Shown: piece after piece, positions 1-5,483 of the stretch
Layout: each line of letters opens with the position of its first letter
How positions within the stretch are numbered: position 1 is the stretch's first letter
Assembly (NCBI GenBank): GCA_035493555.1
Contig: DATJIC010000008.1
Span: forward strand, 1-12,119
Reading direction: 5' to 3'
Length of the DNA: 12,119 bases
DNA from: CAMLKC01 sp035493555
GTDB lineage: Bacteria > Patescibacteriota > Saccharimonadia > Saccharimonadales > Saccharimonadaceae
Notes under the pieces: generated by a model
The model's database searches: none
What the model was told of the DNA's origin: nothing
The model's input: only the letters and a program-made list of their open reading frames with translations
Translations under genes and position numbers: made by a program

Positions 1-140
1 GTAGATTATGCTTAAATAGGCTATGTTCAGAAGCATACGCGACGCTGAAGATGATATCTATTGGATACTCTTTCTTGCAAACGTTCGCCCTATGGTCGAT
101 CTGACGAGATACAAGTAACGAGAAAAGAGTACCCAAGTAC
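1..140 (+). promoter_or_regulatory. Upstream leader of the RRM protein gene, with a possible start-proximal stem
   Basis: No gene is visible here. A tract TACTCTTT at 66-73 is complementary to AAAGAGTA at 124-131; with one bulged A the pairing extends to 74 and 122. The GG at 63-64 can also pair with the CC at 133-134 across an A-C mismatch. The stem would bury AAAAGAG, the only purine-rich, ribosome-site-like stretch before the ATG at 141. No convincing promoter is seen: TATGCT at 7-12 and TATGTT at 22-27 are weak -10 candidates whose -35 regions would lie outside the window or are poor. A regulatory stem is inference. Confidence 0.3.
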
Positions 141-488
141 ATGGCACAGCAAAATCTATTCATTGGTAGCCTTGCTTACAGCACTACCGATGACAGCCTA
201 AAAGCTCATTTTGAGCAAATTGGCGAAGTTGCAAGCGCACGCGTCATCACTGACCGTGACAGCGGCCGCTCAAAAGGTTTCGGTTTTGTCGAATTTGTCG
301 ACGAAGCTAACAACCAAAAAGCCGTAGACCAGCTCGACGGTAAAGAGCTTGACGGACGCGCTATTAGCGTCGGTCTAGCCCGCCCTAAAGAAGACCGACC
401 TCGTCGTGACTTCAATGGTGGCGGCACTAGCGGTGGTAACAGCCGCGGTGGCAACGGTGGCGGTTCATTCCGTCAGCGCAGCTGGTAA
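141..488 (+). CDS. Glycine-rich RRM-type RNA-binding protein
   Basis: A 115-residue single-RRM protein, expected to bind single-stranded RNA in the cytoplasm. The RNP2 motif LFIGSL lies at residues 6-11 and RNP1 KGFGFVEF at 45-52, with the aromatic RNA-stacking residues F7, F47 and F49 present. The RRM fills residues 4-80. It is followed by a basic linker (RPKEDRPRRD) and a glycine/serine/asparagine-rich tail from about residue 93. This layout matches the small bacterial RRM proteins best known from cyanobacteria, where some are cold-inducible; the role in this organism is not known. The gene stands alone, faces the minus-strand genes, and ends in a strong hairpin terminator. No clear ribosome site precedes the ATG, only AAAAGAG about 11 bases upstream. 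The family call is firm; the RNA targets are unknown. Confidence 0.93.
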   Translation: MAQQNLFIGSLAYSTTDDSLKAHFEQIGEVASARVITDRDSGRSKGFGFVEFVDEANNQKAVDQLDGKELDGRAISVGLARPKEDRPRRDFNGGGTSGGNSRGGNGGGSFRQRSW

Positions 489-503
489 TTCAGTAGCACC
501 TTC

Positions 504-535
504 AAATATCCCGCTCGTATGAGCGGGATATTTTT
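504..535 (+). terminator. Rho-independent terminator between convergent genes
   Basis: A perfect 13-base-pair stem (504-516 with 521-533) closes a GTAT loop. Its core is CCCGCTC/GAGCGGG and it runs into TTTTT at 531-535, just after the RRM stop codon. The stem also begins directly beyond the stop of the converging pyrophosphatase gene (534-536). The A/T-rich stem ends could let it stop minus-strand transcription too, but the U tract in that direction is only ATATTT, so it is weaker. Confidence 0.9.
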
Positions 536-1082
536 ATTGTTCCAAAAATTCTTTTAGTTTATCGATTGGCTTTATGAGCTTGTAGACTTCGGCGTACTCT
601 TCGGTTGAAAGCTCAGCCCTCGTTTTGCTGCCATGCCTCTCGGGGCAAAAGATCGCATCCCAGCCGAAACCATCGTCGCCACGCGGATGATCGGCAATGA
701 CGCCTTGTATACCTCCATGAATCAGCTCGAGATGTTCACCGTCGTAATAGGCGTAAACACACTCTCCGTAAGCCTGCCGGCTTTCAAACCCATCGAGCAT
801 CCGGCATAGCTTTTCAAGCCCGTCATGAGTGCTTAGAAAAAACTTTACAAACGGCCCAGGGAGGCCATCAAGCGCAGCAAAACCAAGCGACACATCCTCA
901 ACGAAGACGGGCTGTTTTACTAGTGCGTAGGCCTGCTTTACTTTGTGCGCCGCCACCTCTTTTACATCGGCCGATTGAATCTCGTCGAGATCAAGTTTGA
1001 CGTGCTGGACAGGCAACTCTAAAAGGCGGGCAAGATGGTCGGCTTTATGCTGGTTGCCGGTAACAAAAAGAGCCGTTTTCAT
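534..1082 (-). CDS. Non-canonical purine NTP pyrophosphatase, ITPase/RdgB/HAM1 family, lacking SHR motif
   Basis: A 182-residue member of the ITPase/RdgB/HAM1 family, which hydrolyses ITP, dITP and XTP to monophosphates and diphosphate, keeping deaminated purines out of nucleic acids. Visible motifs are the N-terminal phosphate-binding TGNxxK (residues 8-13), VEDVSLGF with acidic E62-D63, GLPGPFVKFF (73-82) and GFGWD (138-142) with D142. The GLPGPFVKFF segment resembles eukaryotic ITPA more than E. coli RdgB. Two departures stand out. The usual EDT is EDV, and the C-terminal SHR motif that contacts the base is replaced by YKL in the aligned position (EVYKLIKPIDKL). No other reading frame nearby restores SHR, so a sequencing frameshift is unlikely. 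Its ATG shares one base with the upstream stop (TAATG), implying translational coupling. Substrate range may be altered. Confidence 0.85.
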   Translation of the reverse strand: MKTALFVTGNQHKADHLARLLELPVQHVKLDLDEIQSADVKEVAAHKVKQAYALVKQPVFVEDVSLGFAALDGLPGPFVKFFLSTHDGLEKLCRMLDGFESRQAYGECVYAYYDGEHLELIHGGIQGVIADHPRGDDGFGWDAIFCPERHGSKTRAELSTEEYAEVYKLIKPIDKLKEFLEQ

Positions 1083-1447
1083 TACTTAAATATTCCTAAT
1101 GGAGAATGTAAATATGGCATATGCAGCCCTAATAATTGGTCTAACGCACCGTACATATTAAGAAGCCAAAGCGTCACGGCAACAATGAGCGCAGTAAGGC
1201 CGATGACAAGTAGCCGCACATATACCGGCTGGTGCTTCAACCAGTCCTGCCACTTGTTATACCCGCCCTTGGCTTTATGGAGCAGCATACGCGCCCACGA
1301 AAATTCGGTAGCAAGAATGGCTAGGCCCGCAAAAACAATCGCCCAGCCCGGTCCCGGGTACGGAATCGCGATAATGCCTAGCACTAAAACCAGACCGCCC
1401 ACGATTGCGATAGTCGTTCGTTTAGCCTGACGTTTTACCTCTTGCAT
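1082..1447 (-). CDS. PGPGW-family small transmembrane protein
   Basis: A 121-residue membrane protein carrying the diagnostic PGPGW motif at residues 31-35, which matches the 'putative transmembrane protein (PGPGW)' family, whose function is unknown. A basic N-terminus (KRQAKR) is followed by hydrophobic segments at about 13-28, 36-50 and 77-96. A conserved-looking cytoplasmic-type stretch, WARMLLHKAKGGYNKWQDWLK, lies between the second and third. It sits 39 bases after the ABC permease stop and overlaps the downstream pyrophosphatase start by one base. No Shine-Dalgarno sequence precedes the ATG. Instead TACGAT (plus-strand 1456-1461) lies 8 bases upstream, so a leaderless internal transcript is possible but weakly supported. 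Confidence 0.85.
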   Translation of the reverse strand: MQEVKRQAKRTTIAIVGGLVLVLGIIAIPYPGPGWAIVFAGLAILATEFSWARMLLHKAKGGYNKWQDWLKHQPVYVRLLVIGLTALIVAVTLWLLNMYGALDQLLGLHMPYLHSPLGIFK

Positions 1448-1486
1448 ATATACTTATCGTACCCGACTTTGCCGGATTTAGCGAGC

Positions 1487-2227
1487 TTAGCGGGTTTTAC
1501 GGCGCAAAGTAAGGGCGCCCAGTAAAATCGCAATGACCATAAAGCCTAACACCACCCATAAGTCCCGCCATGCGTCATCCGTCAGATCCACATTGCTTGC
1601 AATGCTCCCCAGTGCATCGAGCGCGTAAGTAAGTGGCAGGCAGTAGGCAATTTTTTCCAGCAAGTCCGGCATTTGGTTGAGCGGGACTAAGAGCCCACCT
1701 ACAAGTAACTGCGGAAAAATAAATGCAGGCATAAACTGGATCGCCTGGAATTCGGTTTGTGCAAAAGCACTCACGAACAATCCCAGGGCCGCACCAAGCA
1801 CCGCATCCACCACAGCCATCACCACCATAAACCAATCTGGCCCGGCAATATCCAGCCCCAGGCCATATAGAAGCAGCGTACTGGCAAGGAGCGCCTGCAC
1901 CACGGCAATCAAGCCAAACGTCATCATGTATCCCAGAATGAGATCGAGCTTGCCAATAGGCATGGTCATAAGCCGCTCCATCGTTCCAAGGGTCCGCTCA
2001 CGCAGCGTGGTAATGGAAGTAATGAGAAACATAATAATAAACGGGAATAGCCCCAAAAAGGCCGGGCCAATGTGGTTAAACGTTGCAATTGTATCGTTAA
2101 ACAGCCAGCGCAACAGCGAAAGAAGAATACAGGGAACGATAAATATAAGAACAAGCGTACGGGGATCATGCGAAAGCTGCCGCATAATACGGGCTGTAGT
2201 AGCAAAGGTAGCCTTTAGGTGATACAT
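1487..2227 (-). CDS. ABC-2 type transporter permease
   Basis: The membrane half of an ABC exporter, 246 residues. It has about six transmembrane segments and the ABC-2 hallmarks: RERTLGTMERLMTMP between the second and third segments (canonical RExxxGTxErLxxxP), and a C-terminal FPQLLVGGLLVPLNQMP...LPLTYALDAL block. These are typical of the DrrB/NodJ/YbhR-like group that exports drugs, lipids or polysaccharides; the substrate cannot be read from the sequence. A GTG at 2230 is in frame, but the ATG at 2227 is preferred because AGGAGG (plus-strand 2235-2240) lies 7 bases upstream of it, and this ATG shares its A with the ATPase stop (TGATG). The overlap implies coupled synthesis with the ATPase to form a 2+2 transporter in the cytoplasmic membrane. 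Confidence 0.92.
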   Translation of the reverse strand: MYHLKATFATTARIMRQLSHDPRTLVLIFIVPCILLSLLRWLFNDTIATFNHIGPAFLGLFPFIIMFLITSITTLRERTLGTMERLMTMPIGKLDLILGYMMTFGLIAVVQALLASTLLLYGLGLDIAGPDWFMVVMAVVDAVLGAALGLFVSAFAQTEFQAIQFMPAFIFPQLLVGGLLVPLNQMPDLLEKIAYCLPLTYALDALGSIASNVDLTDDAWRDLWVVLGFMVIAILLGALTLRRKTR

Positions 2228-2949
2228 CACTTCGCCTCCTTGGTTTCGATCATGCGGATGAACGCTGCTTCCACTGAAGAAGCGCCGGTAGTTTTTAGCA
2301 GCTCCTCTTTAGAATCTTGCCATAGCAGCTCACCGTCGCGCAAAAGCAGCAAGCCGTGGCACCGCTCTGCCTCGTCCATAACGTGGCTGGAGATAAGCAG
2401 TGTCTTGCCTTTTTTGGCCAGTTCCCTAAAAAGATTCCATAGATCACGGCGGAGCAGCGGATCGAGCCCAACCGTTGGCTCGTCCAAAACCAGGACGTCG
2501 GGATTGCCAAGAAGCGCTAAACCAAGTGACACACGCGCGCGCTCACCACCAGAAAGATCCTTGATAAGGCCCCGGCGCCGATGCTCCAGCTGCACTTGGG
2601 CGACAACTTCATCCACCTGAGATTTAGGCGCTTTAACCAGCACGGCAAAATAGCGTAAATTCTGCTCGACCGTAAGGTCCTCGTATACCGCGGGCGCTTG
2701 GGTGACATACCCAATCTGGCTTCGCAGCCGCTTGCTACCAGCGTTCTTGCCAAGTATGGTCAGGCTTCCGCTTTTCATTGCCTGAACGCCAACAATAGAG
2801 CGTATGAGCGTGGTTTTTCCTGAACCGCTTGGCCCGATCAGCCCTGTTAACGTACCTGCAGGAATAGAGAAAGTCAGTTCATTTAAAATCCGCCTGCCCT
2901 CTTTCTCGACGACGATTTTGTTCGCCTGTATGCTAGGTTGTTGTGCCAT
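2227..2949 (-). CDS. ABC transporter ATP-binding protein
   Basis: A complete 240-residue nucleotide-binding subunit. Walker A GPSGSGKTT is at residues 39-47, the Q-loop glutamine at 84, the signature LSGGE at 132-136, Walker B VLVLDE at 152-157 with catalytic E157, the D-loop GLD at 161-163 and the switch histidine at 189 in SSH. All residues needed for ATP hydrolysis are present. It has no membrane domain, so it must pair with the permease encoded immediately downstream, whose start codon overlaps its TGA stop. Its own start overlaps the end of the upstream 7-TM gene by 17 bases, so the three genes are very likely co-translated. A modest AAGGG precedes the ATG. It powers export by the DrrA-like class of ABC-2 transporters; the substrate is unknown. 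Confidence 0.96.
   Translation of the reverse strand: MAQQPSIQANKIVVEKEGRRILNELTFSIPAGTLTGLIGPSGSGKTTLIRSIVGVQAMKSGSLTILGKNAGSKRLRSQIGYVTQAPAVYEDLTVEQNLRYFAVLVKAPKSQVDEVVAQVQLEHRRRGLIKDLSGGERARVSLGLALLGNPDVLVLDEPTVGLDPLLRRDLWNLFRELAKKGKTLLISSHVMDEAERCHGLLLLRDGELLWQDSKEELLKTTGASSVEAAFIRMIETKEAK
2235..2240 (-). promoter_or_regulatory. Ribosome binding site that fixes the permease start
   Basis: Minus-strand AGGAGG, a perfect anti-Shine-Dalgarno complement, lies inside the last codons of the ATPase gene and 7 bases before the ATG at 2227. It decides between that ATG and the in-frame GTG at 2230, and is by far the strongest ribosome site in the window. Confidence 0.85.
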
Positions 2950-3688
2950 TGCCCTTATGGTAACGCAAGTCTTCGCTTTTCACAATCAGCCCGCTCTCGT
3001 AGTATTTAGGCATAACGACTGTAGTGAGAATAACCGCCAAAATAACAGCAAACCCACACATAATCGAAGGAATGCCCGCGAGTGTCGTAGGATCAATAAG
3101 GTTAGCTGCCGTTGTAGGCAAAATAAATGCCATGTATCCCACCGCCAAAAATGCGAGCGCTTCGCGCTTGAATCTATTGGCCATCGTTTTTGAGGCACGT
3201 AACGCATAGCCAACTGTTAAAAGCAGCAGGCCATAGTAATACATTGCATACGGAATCGTTGCCCAGTGGGCGATAGTAAAGATCACGTAATTGCCAAGAC
3301 ATTGCTGGCTTTGCATACCATGGCCGACAAACAAGAATATCCCCGCAAACACGGCTGCGCTAGCATACGCCCCGGCGACAAGAGCTTTTTGCTGCTTTGC
3401 GGCAATTTTGGTTGCAAGGTGTAACCCTAATGGAGGCAACAAGGTGATTGCCACGTAGCCGATCCGTGCCCAGGTAAGGCTGTCGACACCCCACGCGCCT
3501 TCGCAGACGTTGTATTCGGCAAGCTGAAACGTTGCCAGCCCGGCCAAAATACCAACCGCCAACCGTGACACCGGAGTCATTTTAAACCGAAAGATCACAT
3601 AGAGTGCTCCAACAACCTCAATGATAAATGTAGCCAGCATAACTGGCGGAGAAAAACAGTACAGCCTATTGGTTTTGAGATATCGCAT
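2933..3688 (-). CDS. Seven-transmembrane protein of unknown function, linked to the ABC exporter
   Basis: I do not recognise a named family with confidence. The 251 residues contain about seven hydrophobic segments, near 15-34, 42-60, 75-93, 103-121, 143-162, 177-197 and 204-226, with a short N-terminus and a ~25-residue polar C-terminal tail. The segment W73-ARIGYVAITLLPP is reminiscent of the 7-TM sensory region found before histidine kinases, but no kinase or other output domain follows; that resemblance is an impression, not a search result. Cysteines occur at 11, 62, 130 and 211. The absence of a retinal-type lysine in the last helix argues against a rhodopsin. The 17-base overlap with the ATPase gene suggests it acts with the exporter, as accessory subunit, immunity factor or sensor. 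A promoter abuts its start. Confidence 0.75.
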   Translation of the reverse strand: MRYLKTNRLYCFSPPVMLATFIIEVVGALYVIFRFKMTPVSRLAVGILAGLATFQLAEYNVCEGAWGVDSLTWARIGYVAITLLPPLGLHLATKIAAKQQKALVAGAYASAAVFAGIFLFVGHGMQSQQCLGNYVIFTIAHWATIPYAMYYYGLLLLTVGYALRASKTMANRFKREALAFLAVGYMAFILPTTAANLIDPTTLAGIPSIMCGFAVILAVILTTVVMPKYYESGLIVKSEDLRYHKGNGTTT

Positions 3689-3696
3689 ATGCTCCC

Positions 3697-3705
3697 ACTA
3701 TACCA
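3697..3705 (-). promoter_or_regulatory. Extended -10 promoter for the 7-TM/ABC unit
   Basis: Minus-strand TGG-TATAGT is an extended -10 element (TG, one base, then a hexamer matching TATAAT at five of six positions). Its last base lies 8 bases before the ATG at 3688, so initiation would fall on or just beside the start codon and give a leaderless mRNA. No good -35 is seen, as is usual for extended -10 promoters. GGGAG also lies 3 bases before the ATG, too close to be a good ribosome site. Confidence 0.55.
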
Positions 3706-3715
3706 CACCTCTGTT

Positions 3716-4801
3716 CTAGGAAGCGACCGCCAACCCGCCCAAACCCCGGAAAACATTGTTTGAACGATGACGCGGGACCTTGTCGCACCGCGCTACGTCG
3801 CGGCAGTGCTGCGGGACATCCGGACTGCCCGCCATCTGATGCCGTGCAAGATGCACGATAATATCCGTCATATCCTCGAGCTCCGCGCGTTCGTCTGCGG
3901 TAATATCGCCGTCTTGCTCCTTCAGAAAAAGAAGCACCGTATCAATCGGGGATATGCCATTTTTTGTAAAAAGATGGATCCTTCCCCCAACGATAGCTGC
4001 TTCGTACCGTTTGTAATGCTTTTCTTTTGGCCGGGCTTTAGATTCTATAGTTGTGACACCATTTACTTCGCCCCAACTGAGATGCAGCAAATCAATATCG
4101 TGGGTTTGCTGCGGGTGGAACCTCCCACTATCGGCCCGGGCAAGAGCCGGCATGGCAATGAGCGTGGGGCTTTGTAGCCGATTAACAGCAAGCATGGCAT
4201 TTAATTCATGGCCAAGCCCGATATGCAGGCCGGCTTCGCGATGATTTTTTACGGCATCTACAAGACCTACCGCATTTTGTGCCGCGAGGACTAACAAATC
4301 ATCGTATGCCTTTGCTCTTGCCTGTTTTGTAACATCGCCGCGGACCATACCCTCCATAAGCGGCAAAAAGATGGCGGGCAATTGCAAACGGCCAATCGTG
4401 GCATTCTGGTAATCCTCAGTCAAACCCCTGTTGAGATCACGCGCCCTTTGGCATTCGACGACATCAACCCAGCTGTCTGCCGCTAACTGAAGATATGAGA
4501 GACGTTCCTCTTGGGAACGGTCAGTCGCCACCAAGGCCGCCTCTGCCGCCGACCAGCCTGCGACCACCAAGTAGTCGGTGTGTGCGGGAATAGCAACCAG
4601 CTCGTCGTGAATCCACAGCAGCCTGTCGGCCGTTTTAGGCCCAACAAACTTTTTATGGATGCGTTCGTAGGCATCGTATGCCGGAGGATGAACAAAAAAA
4701 CCGGCCTCATGGGACCGGTTAGGAATTTCGTAATTAGCGCCGCCTGGAACAGCAAGTGAGCCAGCTGTTGTTTCGGTCGTAGGCGGAAGGCGTCGGGACA
4801 T
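3716..4801 (-). CDS. Uncharacterised protein with a PD-(D/E)XK nuclease-like signature
   Basis: I do not recognise this 361-residue protein. It has no signal peptide or membrane segment and looks cytoplasmic. Residues 1-30 appear unstructured; residues 40-200 look mostly helical. From about 190 the pattern suggests a restriction-endonuclease-like core: E199 in a helix (GLGHELNAMLAVNRL), then HDIDLLHL with D235 and D237, then a predicted strand ending in IESK (E253, K255), then KEKHYKRY and a further strand. Spacing (E, about 38 residues, D, 16 residues, E-x-K) fits the PD-(D/E)XK arrangement. This is inference from motif order only. The basic C-terminus (RHRSNN) could contact nucleic acid. 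The gene lies between the ligase/NUDIX/DUF1653 unit and the ABC unit and appears to have its own promoter. Alternative: a lineage-specific protein whose motif is coincidental. Confidence 0.6.
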   Translation of the reverse strand: MSRRLPPTTETTAGSLAVPGGANYEIPNRSHEAGFFVHPPAYDAYERIHKKFVGPKTADRLLWIHDELVAIPAHTDYLVVAGWSAAEAALVATDRSQEERLSYLQLAADSWVDVVECQRARDLNRGLTEDYQNATIGRLQLPAIFLPLMEGMVRGDVTKQARAKAYDDLLVLAAQNAVGLVDAVKNHREAGLHIGLGHELNAMLAVNRLQSPTLIAMPALARADSGRFHPQQTHDIDLLHLSWGEVNGVTTIESKARPKEKHYKRYEAAIVGGRIHLFTKNGISPIDTVLLFLKEQDGDITADERAELEDMTDIIVHLARHQMAGSPDVPQHCRDVARCDKVPRHRSNNVFRGLGGLAVAS

Positions 4802-4808
4802 TACCTAT

Positions 4809-4836
4809 AGTGTAGCATGTTTACTGCTTATGGCAA
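4809..4836 (-). promoter_or_regulatory. Promoter of the 361-residue protein gene
   Basis: On the minus strand, TTGCCA (plus 4831-4836, five of six matches to TTGACA) is followed after 16 bases by TACACT (4809-4814), preceded by TGC to form an extended -10. Seven bases separate the -10 from the ATG at 4801, so the transcript should start at or beside the start codon and lack a leader. No Shine-Dalgarno sequence is present. This is the best -35/-10 combination in the window. Confidence 0.68.
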
Positions 4837-4837
4837 G

Positions 4838-5080
4838 CTAGCCTTGGAGCCGCTCAAACCGCGGAACCTCTTTACCGTTTACTTCTACCATTTCAATGAA
4901 CATACCATAGGGCCTTACCCATAGTTTCGGCTGCCCGTCCTTAGGATTTTTAGGAGCATACACGACATAATACTCGTGCGCCTCGGTGTGGCACCCCACG
5001 CCTAAAACCTGGTATTCGTTACCTTTATAGTGGCGGTATACGCCTGGCTCTATGCTGGGGAGATCTTCAAATTCGTTCAT
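4838..5080 (-). CDS. DUF1653 domain protein
   Basis: An 80-residue protein made up almost wholly of the DUF1653 domain, whose biochemical role is not established. The family pattern is clear: PGVYRHYKGNEYQVLGVGCHTEAHEYYVVY, followed by LWVRPYGMFIEMVEVNG and ending in the conserved VPRFERL. Members are small, soluble, probably all-beta proteins, often encoded close to NUDIX or other nucleotide-handling genes. Here the start overlaps the NUDIX gene's end by 14 bases, so the two are probably co-translated. Only a poor purine tract (AGAGCAGCAAA) precedes the ATG, consistent with reinitiation. It is the last gene of the lemA-to-DUF1653 run; no hairpin terminator follows it, and the next gene has its own promoter. 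Confidence 0.9.
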   Translation of the reverse strand: MNEFEDLPSIEPGVYRHYKGNEYQVLGVGCHTEAHEYYVVYAPKNPKDGQPKLWVRPYGMFIEMVEVNGKEVPRFERLQG

Positions 5081-5474
5081 TTTGCTGCTCTAGTATTTTT
5101 CGTACATAGGGATCAATATTCTCCGCGAGCAGCTCCGCTTTTGGTACCCACTGATGCGAGCTATGTTCGTCACTAAGCGCTACGTTACCCAAGGCGTTTC
5201 CGGTGTATGTGAGCCGGACCACATGTAGGCCGGCCTTTTCTACAAAAATATCCTGGGCAGACACTAAAGCCGGTTCGCCTTTTAGCGTTAACCCTGTTTC
5301 CTCTGTTACTTCGCGCTGCAATGCCTGCAGCAGGGGTTCGTCTTCATTGATTCGGCCACCTGGAATATCCCAGTAATACTGACCGTCACTCGGCATAATT
5401 CCAGCGCGCTCCAGCAGTAAAAATTTTCCGCTATCATTTTTAATGAGTACTTTTACGCCTACCTGAAGTTTCAT
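5067..5474 (-). CDS. NUDIX hydrolase
   Basis: A 135-residue single-domain NUDIX enzyme. The Nudix box is complete from G40 to L62: G-x5-E-x7-REV-x-EE-x-G-L, with the metal-binding glutamates E55, E58 and E59. It should cleave a nucleoside diphosphate linked to some other moiety, using Mg2+ in the cytoplasm. The N-terminus (VGVKVLIKNDSGKFLLLERAG) and YYWDIPGG before the box are typical of the MutT-like general class, but they do not identify the substrate; oxidised or surplus nucleotides are plausible. AAGGA (plus-strand 5481-5485), overlapping the ligA stop codon, lies 6 bases before the ATG and supports this start. The stop overlaps the DUF1653 start. Placement after DNA ligase is compatible with nucleotide-pool cleaning, though this may be simple operon packing. 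Confidence 0.93.
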   Translation of the reverse strand: MKLQVGVKVLIKNDSGKFLLLERAGIMPSDGQYYWDIPGGRINEDEPLLQALQREVTEETGLTLKGEPALVSAQDIFVEKAGLHVVRLTYTGNALGNVALSDEHSSHQWVPKAELLAENIDPYVRKILEQQNERI

Positions 5475-5483
5475 GCTTGTTCC

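Noticed and set aside
1448..1486. Possible terminator or repeat between the permease and PGPGW genes (CGCTAA occurs twice; CCG/CGG pairing)
   Set aside because: The stem would be only 3 base pairs and no U tract follows, so it is probably chance.
1677..2222. A 181-codon plus-strand frame opposite the ABC permease
   Set aside because: Its composition is low-complexity Ser/Ile/Arg/Asn, with no domain and no ribosome site, and the opposite strand is a clear ABC-2 permease.
2933..3688. Microbial rhodopsin, suggested by seven membrane segments
   Set aside because: The last helix has no retinal-binding lysine in the right context and the usual third-helix proton-relay motif is absent.
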